Below are positions 18,393 through 25,897 of a DNA stretch of 64,000 bases, one piece after another. The position numbers were made by a program, and so were the translations under genes. Source of the stretch: Dehalococcoidia bacterium. Its GTDB lineage: Bacteria; Chloroflexota; Dehalococcoidia; SpSt-223. A model generated the notes under the pieces. The model was not told the DNA's origin and ran no database searches. It saw only the letters and a list, made by a program, of their open reading frames with translations. Position 1 is the stretch's first letter, and every line of letters starts with the position of its first letter. The DNA is taken from NCBI GenBank assembly GCA_025054935.1, contig JANWZD010000001.1, positions 1-64,000 on the forward strand. The letters are read 5' to 3'.

Positions 18393-19790
18393 TTGGGCTT
18401 CGACCCGCTGTTTCGCGCCTTTCGCGCATACCACCGGGACAAGATCGGCTTTCTTCGCGCGCTCGCCGCTGAGTACGGCGATGTCGCGTCCCTCGCGCGG
18501 TGGCCGTATCTCGTCGTCCTGCTTTGCCATCCGGACGATGTGCGCGATGTGCTGGTCACCCATCAGCAGCAGTTCGTCCAAGGCCCGTCGATCCGGTGGA
18601 TCAAAGCGGTCCTGGGGGAGGGGCTCCTCGGCAGCGAAGGCGAATTGCATCGCCGCCATCGCCGCATGATGCAGCCTGCCTTTCATCGGCGGCGCATCGC
18701 CGGCTACGCTGAGGCGATGGGACGCCGCGCTCTTCACCTTGCGGCCTGCTGGCACGACGGCGAGACGATCGATGCTGCTCGCGCGATGATGGAACTAACG
18801 CTCGCTATCGTCGCCGAGACCCTGTTTGGCGCCGATGTGACCGGTGATGCCCGCGAATTGGGCGCGGCAGTCTCGATCGTCAATGCCTACATGGCGGAGC
18901 GAACTGTTGACCCGTTCGCGGAGATCCGTCACCGCTTGCCCTTCCCTGAGACGCGACGCTACCGCCGCGCCGTGCGCACGCTTGACACGGCCATTGCGGC
19001 GCTGATCCAGCAGCGCCGCGCGACGGGAGACACGGGTGACCTGCTCTCGATGCTCATCGCTGCCGCTGCGGATGGCGCAATGAGCGACCGCCATCTCCGC
19101 GATGAGGTGCTCACGCTCTTCCTCGCTGGACACGAGACGACGGCCAATCTGCTCAGCTGGACGATGATGCTGCTTGCCGCTCACCCGGCGGTTGCAGAGC
19201 GGCTTGAGGAGGAGGTGGACTGCGTGCTCGGCGACCGCACGCCGACGATGGACGACCTGCCTCGGCTGCGCTACGCCGAGATGGTGCTGAGCGAGTCGCT
19301 CCGTCTCTATCCGCCGGTCTGGGCGATGTCGCGTCGGGCGCTCCGCGACTATCACGTCGGGCCCTATCTGCTGCCGGCCGGCTCGGTCGTTGTCGTCAGC
19401 CCGGCGGTCACCCACCGCGACCCCCGCTGGTACCCCGACCCTGACCGCTTCGACCCCGACCGCTGGCTCCCCGAGGCGGTAGCCGCGCGGCCGAAATTCA
19501 GTTTCTTCCCCTTCGGCGGCGGCTCGCGGCAATGCCTCGGCGAGGGGTTTGCTTGGCTTGAGGCGACGATCATTCTTGCCACCCTCGTCCGCCGCTGGCG
19601 TTTCCTGCCGGTGTCGGAACTGCCGCCGGCGACCGAGCCGCTGGTCACCCTCCGGCCAAAAGGCAGGCTCCTGCTGGCTGTTCGGCGACGAGCGCGGCCC
19701 CTCGGCAGCGCGGCGTACCGCGCAGGCGACCCCGAGAACGCGCGTTCCGACGCGCCGCTGCTCGCCGAAGCAGGAAGCGAGCCGGCGTAA
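18393..19790 (+). CDS. Cytochrome P450
   Basis: 465 aa. All P450 landmarks are present: I-helix AGHETT for oxygen activation, ExxR in ESLRLYPP, a PDRFDPDRW meander, and the haem-thiolate loop FPFGGGSRQCLGEGFA. It is soluble, with no membrane anchor, like bacterial class I enzymes that need a separate ferredoxin and reductase; neither is nearby. The annotated start is TTG. The frame is open further upstream, and a CTG at 18372 follows GGAGGAG, which would add a typical Pro-rich N-terminus (LPPGL), so the exact start is uncertain. Substrate unknown. Confidence 0.93.
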   Translation: MGFDPLFRAFRAYHRDKIGFLRALAAEYGDVASLARWPYLVVLLCHPDDVRDVLVTHQQQFVQGPSIRWIKAVLGEGLLGSEGELHRRHRRMMQPAFHRRRIAGYAEAMGRRALHLAACWHDGETIDAARAMMELTLAIVAETLFGADVTGDARELGAAVSIVNAYMAERTVDPFAEIRHRLPFPETRRYRRAVRTLDTAIAALIQQRRATGDTGDLLSMLIAAAADGAMSDRHLRDEVLTLFLAGHETTANLLSWTMMLLAAHPAVAERLEEEVDCVLGDRTPTMDDLPRLRYAEMVLSESLRLYPPVWAMSRRALRDYHVGPYLLPAGSVVVVSPAVTHRDPRWYPDPDRFDPDRWLPEAVAARPKFSFFPFGGGSRQCLGEGFAWLEATIILATLVRRWRFLPVSELPPATEPLVTLRPKGRLLLAVRRRARPLGSAAYRAGDPENARSDAPLLAEAGSEPA

Positions 19791-19854
19791 CGGCAGCGCA
19801 GCCGGCCTCAGAAGGCGGGGCAATCATGCCGGGAGCGGCGCTCGCTCCGTGCTC

Positions 19855-19974
19855 TCAGCAGTGGTCCCCCCGGCGACGGCGCCAGAGCGCGCCCGCGAGT
19901 AATGAAAGGAGGGCGGCAGCGATCGCTGCCCCCGCGGGAGCGACTGCGGGAGCGACAGGTTCTGGCACGATCAT
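19855..19974 (-). CDS. 39-aa membrane microprotein, PEP-CTERM-like, coupled to ygfZ-like gene
   Basis: A short frame whose ATG overlaps the stop of the YgfZ-like gene (ATGA), so it could be translated by termination-reinitiation. The product begins MIVPEP, continues with an Ala/Leu-rich membrane helix (about residues 15-31) and ends WRRRRGDHC. The order Val-Pro-Glu-Pro, hydrophobic helix, arginine cluster is the layout of a PEP-CTERM sorting tail, here without any preceding exported domain. It may be a real single-pass microprotein or a remnant of a larger gene. Convergent with the P450 gene. Confidence 0.45.
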   Translation of the reverse strand: MIVPEPVAPAVAPAGAAIAAALLSLLAGALWRRRRGDHC

Positions 19975-21044
19975 CGGACGGCCTCCGCGACAGCCCGGAA
20001 TGGCAGCTCGACGACGGTCGCTTCCCGGCCGTCGTCGAGGCGGACGCGCTCACCGGGAACAACCTCACGACGGAGATAGGCGAGGGCGATCGGGAGGCCG
20101 AGTGTCGGCGAGAGCGCTGCGCTTGTCACCGCTCCGACGTGACGATCGCCGGCCCAGAGCGCGGCTCCGGGGGCGGGCACCGGCCCCGGGTCGAACTGCA
20201 GTCCCCGCAGGAAGCGGTTGACATGCCCGCGGTTTTTAATGCGGGCGACGATCTCTTGCCCGGGGTAGCAGCCCTTCGTGTACGAGATCGCGCGCGTTTC
20301 CAGCTGCGCTTCCGGCGGCAGGGTTGACTCGTTCAGCTCGGGACCGTACCGCGGCGTCCCAGCTTCGATCCGCAGCGCTTCCCACGCTGTCCGGCCGAAG
20401 GGGCGCGGGTTGCCGGCGGCGCGGAGGGCCTCCCACGCTTCTGCTGTCTTGTCACTCGGCAGGTAGAGGTCGTAGCCGATTTCTCCAAGGTCGCGGTTGC
20501 CGGCAAGAAGCAGCGGCGCACCGCGCCATTCTCGTTCGGCGACCGCATCGCGCTCGAGGATGAGTGGTTCCCCGAGCCACGCCGCAAGGATCGCCGGCGC
20601 TGCCGGGCCGACGAGCGACAAGAGCCCGATCGATTCGGTCACGTCGGCGATCTCAACCTTGCGGCGGAGCTTGAACCGCCGAAGCCACCCGATGACAAAA
20701 GCGCGCTCTTCTGGCTCAACGGCGAGAAGCAAGGTTTCGCCCCAGGGCAGGATTGGAAACTCCGCGGCGATCTGCCCTTTGTGATTGAGGCCGAGCGCAT
20801 AGATCCCGCGGCCCGGGGCGACTGCGCTCACGTCGTTGGTGACTAAAGCCTGCAGGAACGCGACGCGGTCGGGTCCGGCCAGCCGGACCTTGCCGCGGTC
20901 AGATCGATCGGCCAGCCCGGCGCGTTCGCGCACCGCTCGCGCTTCGGCGATGGGGTCACCATAGTCCATCGGCACCAGCCAGCCGAACCGCTCGGCGAGC
21001 GCTGCTCCTAACGCGTGCTGCTGGCGGAAGGTTGGTAGCTCCAT
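19971..21044 (-). CDS. YgfZ/GcvT-like folate-binding protein
   Basis: 357 aa, with the GcvT-type folate-binding fold in the first two-thirds (DRSDRGKVRLAGPDRVAFLQ, TNDVSAVAPGRG) and a C-terminal barrel. KGCYPGQEIVAR is the YgfZ signature with a conserved cysteine; YgfZ (IBA57 in eukaryotes) uses folate to help build or repair certain Fe-S proteins. This favours YgfZ over the glycine-cleavage T protein. The ATG is preceded by GGAGGAGG. Divergent from the DUF1992 gene, with only 20 nt between starts. The microprotein follows with an ATGA overlap. Confidence 0.87.
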   Translation of the reverse strand: MELPTFRQQHALGAALAERFGWLVPMDYGDPIAEARAVRERAGLADRSDRGKVRLAGPDRVAFLQALVTNDVSAVAPGRGIYALGLNHKGQIAAEFPILPWGETLLLAVEPEERAFVIGWLRRFKLRRKVEIADVTESIGLLSLVGPAAPAILAAWLGEPLILERDAVAEREWRGAPLLLAGNRDLGEIGYDLYLPSDKTAEAWEALRAAGNPRPFGRTAWEALRIEAGTPRYGPELNESTLPPEAQLETRAISYTKGCYPGQEIVARIKNRGHVNRFLRGLQFDPGPVPAPGAALWAGDRHVGAVTSAALSPTLGLPIALAYLRREVVPGERVRLDDGREATVVELPFRAVAEAVR

Positions 21045-21064
21045 CCTCGCCTCCTCCGTAAAAA

Positions 21065-21934
21065 GTGTACGGGACGCTCTCGTCTCCTGACGCTACACTT
21101 TCCCCAAGAGCGCATCGGAGCAGCCCCATCCACCGCGAGAAGAACTATCCGGAAAGCCTCGCTGAGCAGCGGATCCGCGAAGCAATGGAACGCGGCGAGT
21201 TCCGCAACTTGCGCGGGCGCGGCAAGCCGCTCGACTTCAGCCACGATGACGTTGTCGACCGCGATCAATGGGCGGCGAACAGGGTGCTGCAGAACGCCGG
21301 GATCTTGCCGGCGTGGATCGAGCTTGCGAAGGAAATCGACGCGCTCCAGGACATGATCGATGCGCTGGAGCGGGAGCAGCAGCGGTGGCTCGAAACGGTG
21401 TTTCCGGAGCTGCGCGCGCTCGGACCGCGCGAGCGCGAGCGGCGCCGCGCGGGGGTCGAGGCGATCCAGCGGCGCTACCTCGGGCGCGCCGGCGGGATAG
21501 CAGAGGAGCTGCGGCTGAAGGTCGCCCGGTTTAACCTGATTGTGCCGCAGCCCTTCCTGCAGAAAGCGCCGATACGGATCGAGCGCCGGCTGGAGCCGCT
21601 GCTCGCCGCCTATCGGCCTGTTGCTGCTGCACTCGGCTGGCCTGAAGTCGCTCTCCCTCCGCCGCTTCCGCTGCCGGACTTTGCTCCGGGCGTTCCGCAA
21701 CCGCTCTTCCCGCCGCGCGACCTGGCCCCGAGCGACGCGCCTGCGTCCAGTTCCGACGAGCGCGCGGCTGCCCGCCGCCTCAAGCTTCTCGAAGCGAGCC
21801 GCAAGCTGCGGAAGCGGCGGCCGGAGCGAGGCCTGCCGCTCGAATGGCTTGCCGCGCTCAATCCGCTCAGCCATGCTGCCGATATGCTGCGCCGCCGTCG
21901 GTGGGAAGAGCTCGTTGACCCCGACGAGGAGTAG
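21065..21934 (+). CDS. DUF1992 (DnaJ-C28-like) protein
   Basis: About 289 aa. The N-terminal DUF1992 core is clear: ESLAEQRIREAMERGEFRNLRGRGKPLD followed by NRVLQNAGILPAWIELAKEI. The domain also occurs in DNAJC28 proteins, and its function is unknown. The rest is charged and helical, with a proline-rich linker near residues 195-225. The start is uncertain: GTG 21065 is the only common in-frame start before the domain and has no clear RBS; an ATC at 21128 follows a GGAG. Divergent from ygfZ. Confidence 0.75.
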   Translation: MYGTLSSPDATLSPRAHRSSPIHREKNYPESLAEQRIREAMERGEFRNLRGRGKPLDFSHDDVVDRDQWAANRVLQNAGILPAWIELAKEIDALQDMIDALEREQQRWLETVFPELRALGPRERERRRAGVEAIQRRYLGRAGGIAEELRLKVARFNLIVPQPFLQKAPIRIERRLEPLLAAYRPVAAALGWPEVALPPPLPLPDFAPGVPQPLFPPRDLAPSDAPASSSDERAAARRLKLLEASRKLRKRRPERGLPLEWLAALNPLSHAADMLRRRRWEELVDPDEE

Positions 21935-21961
21935 GACGCGCGCTGGGACTATACTGAGAGC

Positions 21962-22177
21962 ATGGTGGCGATCGTAGAAATCCGCGTCGGCGATGTCGTT
22001 CGGCTTCGGAAGCCGCATCCCTGCGGCGGCTCCGACTGGCGCGTCGTCCGGGTCGGCGCCGATATCGGCGCGCGGTGTCTCACCTGCAATCATCGCGTCA
22101 TGATCGAGCGTCCTGTCTTCGAGCGCCGCATCAAAGCGTTTCTCTCACGCGGTCCTGAGCCGCCGGCAGGGGGGTGA
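21962..22177 (+). CDS. DUF951 small zinc-ribbon-like protein
   Basis: 71 aa. The family pattern is complete: [14 protein letters not shown], then W, RVGADI, and CLTCNH. The Cys-Gly and CxxC elements suggest a metal-bound small beta fold. DUF951 proteins are short, conserved in Firmicutes and Chloroflexota, and often sit near replication or ribosome-associated genes; no activity is established. It follows the DUF1992 gene by 27 nt on the same strand. Confidence 0.85.
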   Translation: MVAIVEIRVGDVVRLRKPHPCGGSDWRVVRVGADIGARCLTCNHRVMIERPVFERRIKAFLSRGPEPPAGG

Positions 22178-22271
22178 CGAGCGGGGGGCAGAAAGCGCCT
22201 ATCATTCCCCTGCGTGTCGCTCGCCGGAAGCGCGAGCCGGCGGATGCCCGAGGAGGGCAGGAAGGCGCAGC

Positions 22272-22304
22272 ATGACTAAGCGACTGAGGCGAGGCCGAGG
22301 GTGA
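22272..22304 (+). CDS. 10-codon basic leader peptide overlapping MFS gene start
   Basis: ATG 22272 opens a 10-residue frame (MTKRLRRGRG) ending in TGA at 22302-22304. The stop overlaps the GTG start of the MFS exporter (GTGA), and the leader has a good purine-rich RBS (GGAGGGCAGGAAGG) while the MFS GTG has none at normal spacing. This arrangement would couple exporter translation to leader translation. Six of ten residues are Arg/Lys/Thr. Upstream, 22178-22271 holds a 6-bp dyad (CGCCGG/CCGGCG). Whether it is made is unknown. Confidence 0.4.
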   Translation: MTKRLRRGRG

Positions 22305-23791
22305 GTGTCTCCAGCGTTGCTGGGGCAGCGCCCGGCGGTCCTGCGGATGTCCCCGTCTTTCGCAATCCCAATTTTCTGGCGCTTTGGACGGCGCAGGCCG
22401 TTTCGCAGACTGTCCAGAATGTCACGTTCTTCACTTTGATGGTATTCGTCGAGGAACGGACGCGCTCGACGGCACATATGAGCGCGCTCGTGCTCTCGAC
22501 TGTGCTGCCGGCGGTGCTGTTCGGCGTCGCTTCCGGCGTGCTGATCGACCGCTGGAACAAGAAGGGCGTGCTGATCGCCACCAACGCCCTCCGCGCCGTC
22601 GCCGTGCTCGGCTACCTCTTCCTTGAGCAGCAGCCGGTGCTGTTTTACGCGCTGAATTTCACCTTCATGACGATCAGTCAGTTCTTCCTTCCTGCTGAGG
22701 CCGCGATGATCCCGCGCATCGTCTCGCGCAATCGGCTCATCTCGGCGAACGGCCTGTTCAACATCACCTTCAATCTGTCGCAGGTGCTCGGCTTTATCGC
22801 GATTGGACCGCCGCTGACCAAGGCGTTCGGCACGCAGGGAACGCTGATTGGCGTCTCGCTGGCCTATATCTTCTGCTCGCTGATTTTGATCCGGCTGCCG
22901 AGCGATCGCGGCGAGCGCCTCGGCCGCGAAGGCCGCTTTTTCCATGACCTTGGCCGGGAGGTCCTTGCGGGCTGGCGCTTGCTCCGGGGCGACCTGACGA
23001 TCAGCCTCGCGATGGTGCATCTGACAGTGGTCACCACCTTGACCCTCATTCTCGCGACGCTCGCTCCCGGCTTCATCTCGCGCGAACTGAACCTCAGTCC
23101 TGACGACACCTACCTCGTGTTCGGGCCGGCCGGCCTCGGCATCCTCGCCGGCACTGCGCTGCTCACCAAGATCTCCCGCCGCTTCCGCCTTCTCTCCATC
23201 GTCAACTTCGGTCTGCTTCTCTTTGGTGTCGGCATGCTGCTGATCGCCGCTGTGTCGGCGGCAGAGCGCGCGCTCAGCGGCGGGGCGCTCCGGCCGGGCA
23301 GCGAAGCGCTCACGATCACGCTGATCATCGTCGGCTTGACGGCGCTCGCAATGGGGATAGCGCTTGCGTTCGTTAATGTCACCGCTCAGACGATCCTGCA
23401 GGAGCGCGCGCCGGTCGATATGCGCGGGCGCGTCTTTGCCGTGCAGTTGATGTTCGGCAGTCTCGCCTCCATCATCCCGCTCGTCTTTATCGGCCAACTG
23501 GCCGACCAAGTCGGTATTCTGCTCGTGCTCGGGCTGGTGGGCATCGCCGTGCTGGGGATCGCGTGGTTCTCAGTCCGGCAGACCCAGAAGATCCGCGCAG
23601 CAGTACGCAGCGCCCAGGCGGCCGCCAGCGAGGCAGCGGCTTCCCCGCCCGCGCCGGAGATGGCCGCCCCGCAGCCGTCTGACGCTGGGGCGGCGATCCT
23701 GCCGGACGCCGCACCGCATCGGCCGCGGCCGCCGAGCCCCAATGGCGCGACGGAATATCCCGCAGAAGGATCGCGGCGTTCTAGCGGGTAG
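22301..23791 (+). CDS. MFS transporter (MFS_3/enterobactin-exporter-like)
   Basis: 496 aa with about 12 membrane helices. FRNPNFLALWTAQAVSQ, SGVLIDRWNKKGVL (the MFS loop 2-3 motif) and the helix 10-11 segment ERAPVDMRGRVFAVQ match MFS_3 drug/siderophore exporters. The last about 70 residues are a cytoplasmic, Ala/Pro-rich tail. GTG start, coupled to a short upstream frame. Followed 3 nt later by a LysE exporter, so the two are likely co-expressed. Substrate unknown. Confidence 0.87.
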   Translation: MSVSSVAGAAPGGPADVPVFRNPNFLALWTAQAVSQTVQNVTFFTLMVFVEERTRSTAHMSALVLSTVLPAVLFGVASGVLIDRWNKKGVLIATNALRAVAVLGYLFLEQQPVLFYALNFTFMTISQFFLPAEAAMIPRIVSRNRLISANGLFNITFNLSQVLGFIAIGPPLTKAFGTQGTLIGVSLAYIFCSLILIRLPSDRGERLGREGRFFHDLGREVLAGWRLLRGDLTISLAMVHLTVVTTLTLILATLAPGFISRELNLSPDDTYLVFGPAGLGILAGTALLTKISRRFRLLSIVNFGLLLFGVGMLLIAAVSAAERALSGGALRPGSEALTITLIIVGLTALAMGIALAFVNVTAQTILQERAPVDMRGRVFAVQLMFGSLASIIPLVFIGQLADQVGILLVLGLVGIAVLGIAWFSVRQTQKIRAAVRSAQAAASEAAASPPAPEMAAPQPSDAGAAILPDAAPHRPRPPSPNGATEYPAEGSRRSSG

Positions 23792-23794
23792 CCG

Positions 23795-24451
23795 ATGGAA
23801 GGGGGGCTGGCCGCGCTCTTTCTCGCTGCCTTTCTCACCGGCTTGTCCGGCGCGGCATCGCCTGGCCCCATGCTGACATGGAATGTCGCGGCGGCGGCGC
23901 GTCACGGCGCGCTCGTCGGTCCGGTCCTCGTGCTCGGCCATGCCGCGGTTGAGCTGCCGCTCGTTCTTGCGCTCGGGCTCGGGCTTGCGGCTTTCGTCCG
24001 CGAGCCGACCGTCCTTGCCGGCTTGGGCCTGCTCGGCGCGGCGGTGCTGCTCTGGATGGCGGCAGGAACGCTGCGTGCTGTGCCTGCCCTGCCCGACCCG
24101 GCGGCGCTGCGCACGGCCGAGGCAGGCGGCCGACGCTTGAGGGGAGCCTTCGCGGCCGGCGCGCTTCTCTCGCTCGGCAATCCCTATTGGGCGCTCTGGT
24201 GGGCGACCGTCGGCGCCGGCTTGCTCGGGCAGGCGGTCGCCTTCGGCGCACTCGGGCTCGCCGTCTTCTTCGTCGGTCATATCCTGTCCGATTTCGGCTG
24301 GTACAGCCTCGTCTCGGTGGCGATGGCGCGCGGCGTCCGCCTGCTGAGCCGGCGTCTCTATCAGGGGGTGATGGCGGCGCTCGGCGTGGCGATGATCGTC
24401 CTCGCCGTCCTCTTCGGCGTCTCCGCTGTCATGAGCATCGCCGGGCGCTAG
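23795..24451 (+). CDS. LysE/RhtB-family amino-acid exporter
   Basis: 218 aa with about six membrane helices. The N-terminal SGAASPGPMLTWNVAAAARHG is the LysE/RhtB signature, and LLSLGNPYWALWWATVG is the conserved middle helix. These proteins export amino acids (lysine, threonine, homoserine) or related small molecules. The MFS stop is 3 nt upstream, so both exporters form one unit. Specificity cannot be assigned. Confidence 0.87.
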   Translation: MEGGLAALFLAAFLTGLSGAASPGPMLTWNVAAAARHGALVGPVLVLGHAAVELPLVLALGLGLAAFVREPTVLAGLGLLGAAVLLWMAAGTLRAVPALPDPAALRTAEAGGRRLRGAFAAGALLSLGNPYWALWWATVGAGLLGQAVAFGALGLAVFFVGHILSDFGWYSLVSVAMARGVRLLSRRLYQGVMAALGVAMIVLAVLFGVSAVMSIAGR

Positions 24452-24529
24452 CTGCAGGGCCCGGCGCTGACAGCAGCGGTGGCGCGTTCTGCAGACACGC
24501 TCTTGCTCCCTGCGCGCCGAAGACGCGCG

Positions 24530-25113
24530 AACGCGCATGGCTGCTGTCCGGGCGGGGGCTTTTCACCGCGGCGGTCGGTTGTGCAATCGCTCTGGCCGCG
24601 TTCTGCCTGATGCAGTTCGCCTTCCCCGTTATCGCCGACGCGTTTGGCGTCTCGGCCTCGCACGTCAGCGGCATCGTCGTTACGCTGCTTCTCGCTGGCC
24701 GTCTCATTGCGGCCGCCTGGCCGTCGGCCTTTCTCGTGATGGCCCCCTGTGGCCTGCTTGCGATCGTCACTTCGCTCCGGATGGCCGCGGGCAACCGTCC
24801 GGAGCGGCCGCCCCCCTCGTCTGATGCCGATCGGCGCCGCGCTGCTCACGATCGCGCTCCTGCCGCGGGTGCTGCGGCGCGTTCCGAACGGCGAACAGCG
24901 CCTTCGTCTTGAGGAGCCTCCCGCTGACTATGCGCGGCTTTGCCCCGCGCATGGGCAGCCCACCTGTCAGCATGGTCACGCGCTCGGGTTCCCGTTACGA
25001 CGGTCGTTGTCGCCGGATCGATTGCGACGGTGCCGACCTTCATCCCGCTCTTCGAGGAAGCGATGATCGCCACCGCGGCGGCGCCGGTCGAGCGCGAGGC
25101 TACTCCGGTCTAA
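24530..25113 (+). pseudogene. Decayed DHA2-type MFS transporter
   Basis: No intact gene spans 24452-25193. One frame gives MQFAFPVIADAFGVSASHV (helix 1 region), jumps to FLVMAPCGLLAIVTSLRMA (helix 6 end) and reaches RPERPPP. The frame then shifts near 24826 to PIGAALLTIALLPRV, which is the expected continuation of the DHA2 linker and helix 7. A third frame gives TTVVVAGSIATVPTFIPLF and a stop at 25113, resembling the last helix. The internal jump and two frameshifts indicate a remnant of an EmrB/QacA-like exporter with large deletions. The neighbouring intact MFS is a different subfamily. Confidence 0.65.
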
Positions 25114-25193
25114 AATCGGGGCGCGCATCGTGACAGTGCGACCCGCTGCTAGGTGCAGGCGATGCCGTATTCCCTCGCGACCGGGAGGTGAGG

Positions 25194-25874
25194 ATGCCGC
25201 CGCGAATTGAGGTGCTGCGGACGCTCGAAGAGAAGGTTCGGCCTGAGCATACTGCCCTGCTTGTCATCGACATGCAGAACGACTTCTGCGCTCCCGACGG
25301 GCTTTCTGCCCGCGAGGGGGGGCGCGACGTCTCGGCGGCGCTTGCCATCGTCCCAGCGATCCGCCGCCTTGCGGATGGGCTGCGCGCGGCTGGGGGGCTC
25401 GTTGTCTGGGTGAAGTTCACTACCATTCCCGGCGGCCTCAGCCATTCTGGTCCCTGGATCGATGCGCGGTCGCGGGCAACCTTCGGCGTGCTCGACATGT
25501 GCGTTGCCGGCACCTGGGGCCACGACCTGCTGGAGGGACTGCAGCCGCATCCCGGCGATGTCGAAGTGCGCAAGCATCGCTATAGTGCCTTCACCGGCAC
25601 CGACCTCGACATGATCCTGCGCGGCCATGGGATCAAGACGATCCTGCCGACCGGCACCTCGACCAACGCCTGCGTCGAGTCGACCCTGCGCGCCGGCTTC
25701 GAACTGGACTACTACGTGGTCGTTCCCGCCGACGCCTGCGCTTCCTGGAGCCGCGAACTCCATGAGGCGACGCTCGCCAACGTCCGCCATCGCTTCGGCG
25801 TGGTGACCACCGTCGACGAGCTGCTGCGGATCTGGGGCGTCGGCGCGCCGCACGCGACGCCGGCCGCGAGCTGA
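25194..25874 (+). CDS. Isochorismatase-family cysteine hydrolase
   Basis: 226 aa from ATG 25194, with GGGAGG at 25183-25188; a GTG at 25188 lies inside that RBS. The catalytic triad of the family is visible: Asp in LLVIDMQNDF, Lys in VRKHRYSAF, and Cys in TSTNACVEST. The fold hydrolyses isochorismate, nicotinamide, N-carbamoylsarcosine or similar amides and vinyl ethers; the lid residues do not decide between these. Cytoplasmic. The large membrane protein gene begins 23 nt after the stop. Confidence 0.88.
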   Translation: MPPRIEVLRTLEEKVRPEHTALLVIDMQNDFCAPDGLSAREGGRDVSAALAIVPAIRRLADGLRAAGGLVVWVKFTTIPGGLSHSGPWIDARSRATFGVLDMCVAGTWGHDLLEGLQPHPGDVEVRKHRYSAFTGTDLDMILRGHGIKTILPTGTSTNACVESTLRAGFELDYYVVVPADACASWSRELHEATLANVRHRFGVVTTVDELLRIWGVGAPHATPAAS

Positions 25875-25897
25875 CAGCACGCCTATAATCACTGCCT

